A stretch of DNA of 64,000 nt, taken from the NCBI GenBank assembly GCA_022813625.1, contig JAKLMB010000011.1:744001-808000 (forward strand), given 5' to 3'. The notes under the pieces are model-generated. The model saw nothing but the letters and a program-made list of their open reading frames with translations, searched no databases and was not told where the DNA came from. Both the position numbers and the translations under genes were made by a program. This DNA comes from Aaosphaeria pasadenensis. Lineage: Eukaryota; Ascomycota; Dothideomycetes; Pleosporales. Shown here piece by piece: positions 32,962-43,521 of this stretch. Within the stretch, counting starts at the first letter, position 1. Every line of letters begins with the position of its first letter.

Positions 32962-35545
32962 ATGGGAGTTCGCCACCTCTCTTTGTCACTAAAACTTTCC
33001 TCACTAAGAAGGACCTCCCCACTATTGCGCCCGCAATATATCTATACCTTTCCGAATCCCTCAACTTCACGGTCATTTCTAGCCACCATGGCGACTCCAG
33101 CACGCAGTCAGCCGCCGTGGAAGGAGCCTTCATCTTCGGCTCCTTCAAAATTGGCTGTCTACAATTCACTTACTCGATCTAAGAACGCCTTCGTTCCCAT
33201 CGACCCAGAGAAGGTCACCTGGTATTCTTGCGGCCCCACTGTGTATGACGATGCGCATTTGGGACATGCGAGGAACTACGTGACAAATGACATTCTCCGA
33301 AGAATTCTCAAGGACTACTTTGGCTACAATCTACAGTTTGTTCAAAACATCACAGACGTTGACGATAAGATTATTCTCCGTGGACGTCAGCAACATCTAC
33401 TGGCACAATTCCGACAGAAGAATCCCACCATCACTGAGGAGGTAGTCAATACCACGTCCAAAGCATTCGATGCTTATATCAAGAAGAATTTGCCACTTCT
33501 CGGCTCTGACTTGAGCCCGGACAACTTCAGCAAGGAGTCATCTGAAAAGTATGCATCGGTCATTGCTGGTAAGGCTTTGGAAGGCACAGGCCCACCAAGC
33601 GACAAGGAGGCAAAGATCAAGATGCACCTTAGGACTGCAGGTTCTGCAGCGACAGCTCTACTGGCGCCTTCTAAGACTAGCGAGTCTGATGTAGCCGAAT
33701 TCTTCGCTGGAGCAGAAGATGTTCTGTTGCCCTACCTTGATTCACTATATGGTTCTTCAATCGATGCCAACGATCACTCCGTCTTCACAAAACTCACCCA
33801 AAAGTACGAGGGCCGTTTCAACGAAGACATGCAAGCTCTCAACGTCCTAGCGCCAGACGTCGTCACAAGAGTGACAGAGTATGGCAAGGAGATTGTCGAT
33901 TTCGTTGCTAAGATTGAGTCCAACAAGTAACCAACCCTTATTCTGGGGGAAAATTTACAACGAGGCTAATAGTTTTAGGTATGCTTATGCCACTTCTGAT
34001 GGCTCTGTCTATTTTGACATAGATGCATTTGAGAAGACCGAGGGCAACCACTATGCTAGGTTGGAACCTTGGAATCGGGGTGACAAGAGTCTTCAAGCGG
34101 ATGGCGAAGGTGCTTTGACCAAGCAGTCGAACGAGAAGCGCAGTGATGCCGATTTCGCTTTGTGGAAGTCAAGCAAGCCAGGCGAGCCTTCTTGGCCATC
34201 GCCATGGGGTCCTGGACGTCCAGGTTGGCACATCGAATGCTCGGCCATGGCTAGCTCTGTTCTTGGATCTCGCATCGACATTCATTCCGGCGGTATCGAC
34301 CTTTGCTTCCCCCATCACGATAACGAGTTGGCGCAAAGTGAAGGCTATTGGTGCTCTTCATCCGGAGGTCACCAATGGATCAACTATTTCTTGCACATGG
34401 GACACTTGTCGATATCAGGATCGAAGATGTCTAAGTCTCTCAAGAATTTCACAACTATCCGCGAAGCCCTGTCTCGTGGTGATTACAACGCTCGAAGCCT
34501 GCGCATCATCTTCCTGCTTGGAGGCTGGCATGATGGTGTTGAGATTACTGACGATCTCCGAAAGGCTGGCTCGTCATGGGAAAGCTATGTCAACAACTTC
34601 TTCCTGAAAGCCCGCGATTTGGAAATTCACCCATCTGCAGAGTCAGCAGGAGCTGGCGACGTCAAGGTCACAGAATCTTTCGAGGCTGCTAAGGAGAAAG
34701 TCCACAATGCTCTCGCGGACTCCTTCGACACACCGGCCGCTATGCGGGCTATCTCAAGCTTGATTACCGACTACAATTCGTCAGGAAAATCTGGTCTGTC
34801 AGATGCCCTCACCTTTGACATCGCACGCTACATCACCAGAATCGTACGCGTCTTCGGTCTGGATGGTACGACCGATCTCAACGATAAAAGTATTGGCTGG
34901 TCTGGAATCGACATTCCTGCGGAGGCCAAGGAGTTCGTATATGCGGCTGCTAGGGAGCGAGACGAAATTCGTCAGCATGCGATTGCTGGTGATCTTTCTG
35001 ACGATCTGCTTCTCTCCATAATCTCGAAGGACAAACCTGCACAAGGGCAGCCGGCCGCTTCGTTACCATATGCTGAGGTTCTCTCAACCTTCCAGGAGAA
35101 TTTGAAAGGTCTCGCAGAGAAGAAGGCCCCAGCGAAAGACTTCCTCGCTCTCTGCGACCGCTTGCGAGACCTTGACCTGTGGGATCTTGGCATCTACCTG
35201 GAGGACCGCGAGAACGCGCCTGCCATGGTCCGACCTGTCGATGCGGAGCTTCGCGCGGCTCGGGACCAGAAAGAAGCAATTGCTCGCCAGAAACGTGAAG
35301 CAAAAGAGAAGCGCGAACGAGAGGAGGCTGAGAGGAAAGCCAAGCTTGCCGAACAGGCTAAGATCAGCCATAAGGACATGTTCAAATCCGACGAATACAG
35401 TGCCTGGGATGCAGACGGCATGCCTACGAAAGATAAAGAGGGCAACGATGTGCCCAAGAGCAAGTCAAAGAAGCTCAAGAAGGAGTGGGATAGACAAAAG
35501 AAACTGCATGAGGACTATCTCGCCGGTGCCAGTGGATCATCGTAG
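32962..35545 (+). CDS. CRS1: Cysteinyl-tRNA synthetase, probable dual cytosolic/mitochondrial gene
   Basis: Two exons, to 33926 and from 33979, with a 52-nt intron. From the ATG at 33088 the product is 801 aa; from 32962 it is 843 aa. Class I signatures are DDAHLGH (HIGH motif) and SKMSKS. Zinc ligands are in YSCGPTVYDD, HIECSAMASS and HHDNELAQSEG. The 42 extra residues of the long form are Arg/Ser/Leu-rich without acids (LSLKLSSLRRTSPLLRP), a mitochondrial presequence. The 33088 ATG has a perfect GCCACCATGG context, while the upstream one is weak, as expected for leaky scanning. The C-terminus has a Lys/Glu-rich coiled coil typical of eukaryotic CysRS. An eukaryotic insertion lies between the HIGH motif and the intron. 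Confidence 0.95.
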
Positions 35546-35979
35546 AGTGCGATTGCGTCTACTGACAAATCGAGGAGTTTGCGGTCGGGTGGGGTTCTGT
35601 GAAAATCGGACAGCATTACATAGGAGTTAGTGTATCATATAGCGCACCACCTTAGACATGAACAGAATCGGCTCCCTCTAGGGGTTGTGTTGCTAAGAGT
35701 AACTATGTTATAAGGACTGCTGCAAATCAAATTTTGTTTAAGTAAGATACTTTGTTTGACATAAGATGCTTGATATATTTGAATGGCCAATCCAGACTGG
35801 CCCTGCTCTGAACAATGTCAATTGAAGGTATCAAAACTCCACTTCCAACAAAAAAAGGAAGTCCATTTCAAGATTCTAGGAGATACAAATACACCAGTGG
35901 AAGTGAAAAGCATCACAACCACATCCAAAAACCTCCATGACAAAACGATACGAAGAGAATTAGAAGAAGAATATACAGA
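35546..35979. other. Convergent intergenic region
   Basis: 3' flanks of the CysRS gene and the following minus-strand secreted-protein gene. An 82-codon plus-strand ORF here is unsupported. Confidence 0.55.
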
Positions 35980-36787
35980 TCAGAACCTCCACTCATCGGG
36001 CCAACGCTCATCGTCGACCTTACCCTGCTGATTCCAGGTGATGGTAGCGTTGGGTGAATTGCTCATCGTGTATATCTCCATCGTGACCTCGCCGGACGAC
36101 TTCTTCTCAACCTTGACAGCGACCTTATTTTGCGGACCGGGCTGCTCGTTCTCGTCGTTCTCCGGGCTCTCCCTGTCCAGCTCGACGTACGCGTACCTCG
36201 GGTTCATGATCTCCTCCTCGCCCCCGAGGATACTACTCAGCCTCCTGACACCCACGGAGTCCTTCTTAACGGAGCCGATGACGACGGCCCTCGTGTCGCA
36301 GGAGCGAATGTTCGCAGCGTCGTTCTCGCTCCAGTACATAAGTCTCGTGTGGATCTGATGCTGGACGAGCTTGACGTCGTGCAGAGGGCAGTCCTCGGCG
36401 GTCGCGCGGCGGATGTGCTGCAGGCCGATGGCCTCCTTGTCCATGACGATCATGATGGAGCAGCCCTTGAACTCGGAGGTCGAGTACCAGGTGGTGCCCT
36501 CCTTGACGGGCCAGAGATTGTTGCTGCTCGGCTTGACGAATCGGTTGTTGCGCTTTGCGTCTTGGTAGCCGTCTTCGAGGGCGCGGTCGCCTGGCGCGCG
36601 CGGGTCGATGAGTTGGCCTATTTCGGCGGCGATAGGGCTGGGGATGGGTTTAGGATGTGTGAGTAAATTGGGGGAATTGTGTGGATGCGTCTTACCTGGC
36701 GTGAACCATGGACCCGTAGTTGGCCATCAGAAGGCCCAACAGCGTTGATGTAAGCGCACTCTTCATCATCGAGGAACCAGCCCACAT
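35980..36787 (-). CDS. Predicted secreted protein with CNF/CheD-like Cys-His pair
   Basis: Two exons, 36787-36696 and 36637-35980, giving 249 aa; the intron is 58 nt. The N-terminus MWAGSSMMKSALTST continues as a hydrophobic signal peptide with a likely cleavage after VHA (residue 30). There is no transmembrane segment later. The core reads FKGCSIMIVMDKEAIGLQH: Cys90 and His105 are 15 residues apart in a strand-turn-strand setting. Two more Cys (EDCPLH, RSCDTR) and a DTRAVVIG strand follow. The C-terminus is acidic and Trp-rich. This layout recalls fungal secreted proteins related to the CNF/CheD deamidase fold. That relation is inference; enzyme activity and host role are not shown by the sequence. 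ATG-ATG at residues 7-8 are alternative starts. Confidence 0.75.
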
Positions 36788-38152
36788 TGTAGCGAAATAC
36801 TTGCTGAAAAGAGTGACGAATGTTTCAAAAAATGCGAAAGGAAATGAAGAAGGAGAAGGAGAGAGAAGTTGAACGAATGCTGAGGGTATCTGCTATGTGG
36901 TACTGTTGTGTTAATAAGAAGAACAATTCCTGCGATGTTATATTATATCGGATGCATAGTAGTAGTTGTAGTCGCTTTACTTACATTTACATTTTACCAC
37001 GCAGCATCAAGCCACATGCGAAAAAGTGGTGATCATATTCCACGTAGATTGTTAAAATCTCAGAAGAGAACAATTGACTTTTCTTCATCCTGATGATAAG
37101 TCTCCAGGATCGCGCCCTAAATCCCAGATCCAGATTCCCTCTCGGCTAAGCCTGACAGGGCTCGAATACAACAGATCTGTATTCAACGCCACTTTGTAAG
37201 AATCCTCGAGTGCCTCGGTAGCCACAAACTGTGTTCCTGCAGGTACCGTTGCTCTGTCGTTCCCAAAAATACTAGTTTTCGGAGGGTTGGAATGTTTGAA
37301 ACGAACAAGGTGCTGCACATGGCTTTCCTTAATCTGGCCACGAAAGGCTCGATATGGTGGATTCCTCGAATGTTGTTTGGTCCTGAACATCCTACACTTG
37401 CGCTGATAATGGATCCAGGAGCCTTTTACAACGCTCATATGGAAGAGCAGAGTTGTTCACTCTATCGCTCCCTGTGATTGAAGTTATTGCGCCGAGAAAT
37501 GTTTTGGCGCGTGGACCGTCGAGTTGCACTCCACTAAGTCGCAGAGCCATTCATGAACTTGACTTCAAATTAATCAGCGACCTGGCAAATCTGCATTGTG
37601 CACGCCGGTTTGCCCTACGAGTAAGCCAATTGGACGCTGTCATTCAAAAACTACTTGTTGCAAAATGTAAATGTAACTGTGGAAGGCTTGGTATTTCGGC
37701 TTAGCCCTACAACACCGCGTCCAATTGTCAGACTCCGTAAACATAGAAATCCTTCAACCTTTTTCCTAAACGGCCAACCCAGCTTACTTTGCCGCAACAG
37801 ACGCCACACATCTAGCTGCCACCTAATAATTGTAGCAACAAACGATCTCTTGTCATTTGCAAAGCCGTGTACCTGTCAGAAAATGCATCTCCAGATCCGC
37901 ACGGACAGATATCGTATAGATCTAACCATGTGTACACTTCCTCGTTTGTCGGACCCAAAATATCAATCTCATCCAAAATGTATACCCGTCCCGCCGCAGA
38001 CAATTTTGTGAAAAAGAAAATCGCAACTTACTCCTGATACATAACCATCCCTCTTTTGTTTCCTTTGCATCAGTTCCCAATAACGATTTCGCAAACCCAC
38101 TCACACATTCATTTCTCCCCAAGTCCAACTACTACAACCACCACTAAAAACC
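36788..38152. other. Gene-poor region between secreted-protein genes, possible remnants
   Basis: 1.37 kb. The minus-strand frame 37085-37438 (117 codons, ATG start) and a minus-strand frame around 37850-38120 have protein-like composition, but neither shows a known domain. The latter overlaps the promoter of the gene at 38153. The last 90 bp are C/A-rich leader. Confidence 0.45.
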
Positions 38153-38536
38153 ATGAAGTACACCACCTCCACCCTCACCCTCCTTTCCCTCCTCCTCAGC
38201 ACTCCCCTCACCACCGCCTTCCAAGTCCGCTTCTTCCGCTCCAACGACTGCAGCGGCGACGCGATCGGCGACTCCAAGCACTTCACGCCAGACACGACGT
38301 GCACGTGGGAGCACACGCTCAACGGCGCACAGTCGATGTTCATCAGCCACAGCGACGAGGGTGACAACGACAGGATGGTCATCTTGTACGAGGGCAAGGA
38401 GTGCAACCCGCGGGACGCGAAGGAGCGCCACGACAACATCGACGGGTATGGGTTCGACGGGAAGTGCGTGCCGATTAAGAGCAATATTGGGAGTCTGCAG
38501 GTCTGGCATTTGAACAAGGCGGCGGACGAGCTCTAG
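38153..38536 (+). CDS. Small secreted cysteine-containing protein
   Basis: Single exon, 127 aa. A clear signal peptide (MKYTTSTLTLLSLLL, cleavage near TTA-F at residue 22) leads to a mature protein of about 105 aa with four Cys at 33, 50, 84 and 105, enough for two disulfides. The mature part is acidic, with Asp/Glu/His-rich loops, and has no transmembrane segment or GPI signal. Size and Cys content fit fungal small secreted proteins, some of which are effectors; function is unknown. Third-position GC is very high compared with the flanks. The start has an AACCATGA context. Confidence 0.85.
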   Translation: MKYTTSTLTLLSLLLSTPLTTAFQVRFFRSNDCSGDAIGDSKHFTPDTTCTWEHTLNGAQSMFISHSDEGDNDRMVILYEGKECNPRDAKERHDNIDGYGFDGKCVPIKSNIGSLQVWHLNKAADEL

Positions 38537-39550
38537 GTGCGTTTTCGATGTGATAGGAGTTGGGCTGGGAATGTTTGCTAACGAGAGGGTTTTAGATTGA
38601 TGGATCGCTGGCTGGTCGCATTATATTTGCGGATTTCTGTTTTATTTCCTTTCTTTTCTTCTGGCTCTTCGTTGATATATCCCCAATGAAAATGCTCTCT
38701 GGTGGAGGGCCGAGATACCCTGCAATGGGGCTGGTTAAGGTCGATGTTCAGGATGGGCATTTAGGATGAATTGCGGTTTGGAGGGGTTTCGATTGTTTGT
38801 TATGTAGGATATGCAGCAATTTTGGAGTTGTCGAGTTGAATTGTATCATTTGTTTGTCCTGAATAAGAAATGCAATGCTGTGCGTGAGGCTATTGGTCAA
38901 AGTGTATGAAATGTAGTTATCAGTGGTAATTCGTGACATAGCAACACTAGAAGACGACATTATTGACGATGCGATTCTACACAAGTAAATTAAGATCTAT
39001 GCTGAAAACCTTGTTTCGCTTCGAAAACCTCTAGATCGGTACCGATAGTACAAGTTTCGTAACCACTCAACATAGAGGGAGCAAGTCACACTCCGATGGC
39101 TCAACAATGACACATCCTCAAAGAGCGTAATTGTCCGAAAGAGGCAAACCCGCAAGGAAAGACGCCAATGATACCACATGACAGGAACGGTGGGATAATT
39201 TCGTTTAAATCCCCATCCTCTTCCTTTTCCCACCCTACAGTGTGGCCAACTCTTGCGTTCCTTGAGGATTGGGTGTGTCAAGTGGGCGTTGTCAGGGCTG
39301 GGCGGCGCAGCACAGTAACACGGGTTGACATCTTCCATCCCAGGTACTGTGGCAACGAATTCTGGCAGGAGTGACAGAGAGGCCATACAATCGCAAAATG
39401 TGTTGTCAACAAAGGAGAATTATGGACAATTAACGGCCGGTGCAGATATGAAAAGCTGGCGACTTGTGTTGTTGTTTTGTTTCTCATAAGGTGTAAGTAG
39501 TTCCCTGCATGACCTCAAAACAAGAGAAATTCCCAACGCAGGCATTTCCT
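38537..39550. other. Intergenic region
   Basis: A 129-codon minus-strand ORF (38997-39386) with an ATG and four Cys has no signal peptide or domain and is not called. Otherwise nothing is seen. Confidence 0.45.
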
Positions 39551-39708
39551 TATAAAGATTTATAACCTTCTTGTGCTATACACCAAGACCAGTCTCTCTT
39601 TCTTGTCCTTCTTTCTTTATACTTCAAGCACTTCTTCCTTTTCGCATCTCACACCCTCCACCCAACAGTCTCTTCCGCCGCCTCATCTGCGACCGGCACA
39701 CACTCACT
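39551..39708 (+). promoter_or_regulatory. TATA-like element and CT-rich leader
   Basis: TATAAA at 39551-39556 lies 158 bp before the ATG of the following secreted-protein gene. A CTTTCTT/CTTCC-rich stretch fills 39590-39660. Confidence 0.4.
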
Positions 39709-40721
39709 ATGGTCCGCAACATGCGCGTCGCCCTCCTGCAAGCCCTCATCTTCAGCACGACCATCACTGCCCTAACGATCCCAACTTTGGACCATGGCGA
39801 AAACGGGGTCAACGAGCTCGAGGCCACCAATGAGCTTCCCGGAGATCCTTCTAGCTTCTCTCCAATCACTTACGTTTCAAAACTTCTCACTCGTCAAGAT
39901 GGCGAGAACGGTTGCGACTGCCGGAAGAGGGGTTGCACGCAGAACCGGATCTCCGACCCGCAGAACTGCAGGAAGTGTATCAAGTGCAAGCGAACGGAGA
40001 GGCCGAGCTCAGACGGAAAGACGTGTGTAGAGAAATATGACAAGCGGTACGTACGACCATTCTTCAGGGCATCTCCTCCCGAGTGAAGATAGTTCAATAG
40101 AAGACCACTTGCTAATATGTTGACGATAGAATCGAATCCACCCGACAAGACATGCAGAAGAAGTTCGACAGCAACATCGAAGACGTCCGCCAGCGACAAA
40201 TCTACCGCTTCGATCGCTGCATCGCGCTGTCTGCCGTGGCGCTGGGCCGCGAAAAGGGCCTCAAGTATCTCGACGCCTTCTTCACCGAGAGGCTTCTTTC
40301 CTCCGACGATGTCCTGCCGTATTACCGCAACGTGTCGAACATGGACATCGACTACGAGGGCTCGCGCGACGGCAACGACGACAGGCTTGAGGACGAGAAG
40401 TTCATCGACAATTACATCAAGGTGGGCTTCGGCGAGACAGGTGCGAATAAGGCGCGTGGTGTCGTCGTCCGCCAAGAGCAGCAGCAGCAGAGGCAAGGGT
40501 TCATGAGGGTGAGGGAGTATTATGGTAGGGTTGGTGTTATCCTCAAGGATAGTCTCAAGGACGCCGATCCGGACGTCAAGGATCAGGTCGATAGGAACTT
40601 GTACAGGATTGCGGGCAACAACGATGGCAAGCCTGAGGAGGAGCAGAAGAAGGCGTTGGACGACCTGATCAAGGAGAAGAACTTTGTGAATTGTATCTTC
40701 GGGAGGGAGGCGGAGGCATGA
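39709..40721 (+). CDS. Predicted secreted Cys-rich protein
   Basis: Two exons, 39709-40046 and 40130-40721, giving 309 aa. The N-terminus MVRNMRVALLQALIFSTTIT is a signal peptide. After an acidic linker, residues about 69-106 form a compact Cys-rich patch (CDCRKRGC, CRKCIKCKR, and a further Cys) with eight Cys. The longer C-terminal part is helical and charged, with a Gln-rich run (EQQQQRQG) and one late Cys. I recognise no domain; the Cys spacing is not a standard EGF or hydrophobin pattern. The GTACGT donor and TAG acceptor preserve frame. It is the third predicted secreted protein within 5 kb. Confidence 0.8.
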
Positions 40722-41086
40722 GCGCGGCGCTGGTGCTGGCTGCTGAGTCCTTTTGTCGATGGGCATGTTTGCTCTTTTCGTTTACTTTTAACCATATTCA
40801 CCTGAGATGTATTTTGTAGAACATTTGTAGGGGCTGTTTCAGTTTGGGCGTCTTTATACCATTTGATATGAGAAGATTCCTGGTTTTGTTCAAACGCTTT
40901 GCCATGCCGTGTATTTCGACGCCTACGAATAAGACATTGTGGGTGGACATGTGTTGATAGTACCATTGTTGAGATAACATTACTATTCAGGTCAGATCAT
41001 TTAAAAATGTGGTAGGGCTCAGGATCTATCAATAACAACGCCGTGAAAGGGTATAAAACGAAAATCCATCAAAGATACGACACCAA
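40722..41086. other. Convergent intergenic region
   Basis: No gene seen. Confidence 0.55.
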
Positions 41087-42145
41087 CTATTCCTTCTTTA
41101 ACACGTCCACCATCCACCCTACGCCTTCTCTACCCTCGCGCATACCATACGGCCATGTGAGGACAAAGCAATGCATCTGCTTGTCCCAATCCAGCCACTC
41201 ACCATGGACACCCTCCTTCTCAAGTTTCTCCCGCAACATGATAGCATCAGGGCGCAGGATGTCGTAGCCACCCGTAACGCCATGAACTTTGATGCCCCGT
41301 TTGGCGAGCAGGGACAAATCAGCATACAGAGGGGAAACGCGAGGGTCTTTGGGGTCCCAGTCGCCTGTCCAAGCACCCGCAGTCTCCTTGATGAAGTCTG
41401 GTGTGAGAATGGGATCGACGTGCTTGAGTTTCTCGATGTCGGGGTTCGAGCGTGTGAGGTCTGTCGACGGGCATACTAGCATGAGCGCGGTTGGGTGCGC
41501 GGTGTGACTTCGCTTTCCGTCCCTGGAGATTTCACCACCAACTTCCATGGCGTCTTCCCTGAGGGCCTCCAGTACAAGAGATAGAACGATATTGCCGCCT
41601 GAAGAATCACCAGCCAGTATAACTCTGTGTCCTTCTTCCTCAGACTGTCGCAATAGCTCTCGGTAGAGTTTGAGCAATGTAGGAATGGTCTTGGAGGCCG
41701 GGTTCTTGGGCGCGAGTGGGTAGGATACGATAGAAATCGTGGTGTCGGGCATCTGCCTGGCCAGCTTCGCGCAGACCTGCCAATGCTGACCGGACGGTGG
41801 GCTCTGCCATCCGCCGCCGCAGAAGTAGTATATCCGCTTGACATATGTCTTCTCGCTCGTGCGCTTCGGGATGATGTCGTAGATGTTGATGTCGCATAAG
41901 GTTCGGTGGTTCACGGAGCACGTCCTGTAAATGACTTTCTGCGGTTTCAGCTTGATAGAGCCTTCGGGCTGTTCTTTCTTGGGCTTGACGAGATGGCTGC
42001 GTATGCGACGGACGATGATTTGGACGAGGTGCATGTAGAAGTACCGTTCGGACCGGTGGGTGATTCGAATGCTCGAGTTTGTACCCGACTCGATTGGACT
42101 CGATTCCATCTTGGTGGAGAGGTCATCAAGCGTGCTGGTAGCCAT
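41087..42145 (-). CDS. Alpha/beta hydrolase fold-3 esterase/lipase (HSL-like)
   Basis: Single exon, 352 aa. The oxyanion-hole motif is CGGGW (family HGGGW, with Cys for His), the nucleophile elbow GDSSGG, the acid Asp in GGYDILRPDA and the His in KQMHCFV. These give a complete Ser-Asp-His triad. The family hydrolyses short acyl esters or, in gene clusters, modifies secondary metabolites. No signal peptide is seen, so the enzyme is probably intracellular. The substrate cannot be inferred. The start is the first ATG of the frame, at the expected distance before the fold. Confidence 0.88.
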   Translation of the reverse strand: MATSTLDDLSTKMESSPIESGTNSSIRITHRSERYFYMHLVQIIVRRIRSHLVKPKKEQPEGSIKLKPQKVIYRTCSVNHRTLCDINIYDIIPKRTSEKTYVKRIYYFCGGGWQSPPSGQHWQVCAKLARQMPDTTISIVSYPLAPKNPASKTIPTLLKLYRELLRQSEEEGHRVILAGDSSGGNIVLSLVLEALREDAMEVGGEISRDGKRSHTAHPTALMLVCPSTDLTRSNPDIEKLKHVDPILTPDFIKETAGAWTGDWDPKDPRVSPLYADLSLLAKRGIKVHGVTGGYDILRPDAIMLREKLEKEGVHGEWLDWDKQMHCFVLTWPYGMREGREGVGWMVDVLKKE

Positions 42146-43521
42146 TGTGACTACTGGTGCTCTGGGTTGCTTAAGAAGGTGACACGGCGAGTACTAGGGA
42201 TGATGCTAAGGAACAGTAACTAGTGAAAGGACTTAGGGAAGCTATCGAGAGTAGTCGGGATAGTGCAGACAAGGCATCATAGATTAGTAGCGACAGAGCA
42301 AAAAAAAGGGTACTTCTCATTGTTGACATGGGAGTTTGTGCTGGTTTCACCGCTGCGTATAACTCGGGTAACGGCACGCATCGCTGTCTTCGCGTCATTC
42401 TACATGTTCGCGATTGCAATGACGTAAGATGGGCTCCCTAAGCATCGAAGGCTTGAAGTGGCGTGGATGAAGCGAATTGGGATCCACCAAGGCACACATG
42501 TCTGGGCCAGAGATATATAACTCGTATCATCCGAAGGCGATAACAGGATGAAAAAGATGTATCGATATTCTGTGATGAAGTTACACAGTAAACTTAATGA
42601 TTGATGTGGGACATGGATTAATGGTAGGGATGAACCGTCATCGATTCTCCAGGGTCCGATGACTTGGCATTCACCGAGTCGTTCCACCTGTCTGCCCTTC
42701 TTCACCATCGCCAACTTAGCCAACAATGTTCTAGAACATGTCAAGTTATTGGCTCAATTGGCATAGGTCATGATAATCGGTACTCGTACATCATGATTGT
42801 TTGAATTTATTGTGCTGAGAGTTGATGTACATAGTCCATCCTGTTACATGCTTCTTTCCATATAATCTCCGGCTTCCTCAACGAACGAACGATGAATACC
42901 CTTGTAAAACAATAACAAATGATGTCCAATAACTGTGGCTGACTACTGACAGAAACCCGGCTTCCCTGTAGTGTATACAAATGTATGATATATGGGAAAT
43001 CTGTTCCGAGCATGTTCCTACCTTGTACTTGTACAGCATAAGTAACTATGCCACCGTAGGCGCAAGGAGACTTCGGAACGAGCGGAATAGTTGCCAATGC
43101 TCCGCTCCGCCAGCCTCAATGAACAGGTTTTTCCGCTACACTGTCCCTTACACTCAATCTCTTGGGAGCTCTTGGTGAATCCACTATGCATTTCAATTTT
43201 GTAGCTAGATATAGGACGCCAACACCTGCCACGCCGGCGCCAACCCGACCCTTCGTCTCAAGTCCCATAAGCCAAAATCCATCATCCAATCTCCGTTACT
43301 CCTGATAGGTAGGGCAACTCAGACGTTTAACTTGGCGTACGTATTTAGATAACGAACATTCGAAATGGCGAGATTGTTGTTGTGGTACTACCGTTGTTGC
43401 AAGATTAAATTTATGGCCTGCGCCCACATGTGGCTACTCAGGTAGATCTCCAGACATCTTCTAGCAACCCATCTCCATCCTTGCATTCCCCATAGAAGTG
43501 CCTGACGACTCGTTCTGGCAC
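42146..43521. other. Intergenic region upstream of the NADPH oxidase gene
   Basis: 1.4 kb without a supportable gene. Minus-strand ORFs at 42171-42744 and 42807-43097 show no domain. The frame of the NADPH oxidase is open back to 43465, so a further upstream exon is possible. Confidence 0.5.

Noticed and set aside
36130..36666. 178-codon plus-strand ORF
   Set aside because: Antisense to the secreted protein with a signal peptide; its Val/Leu/Asp bias reflects the opposite strand's codon use.
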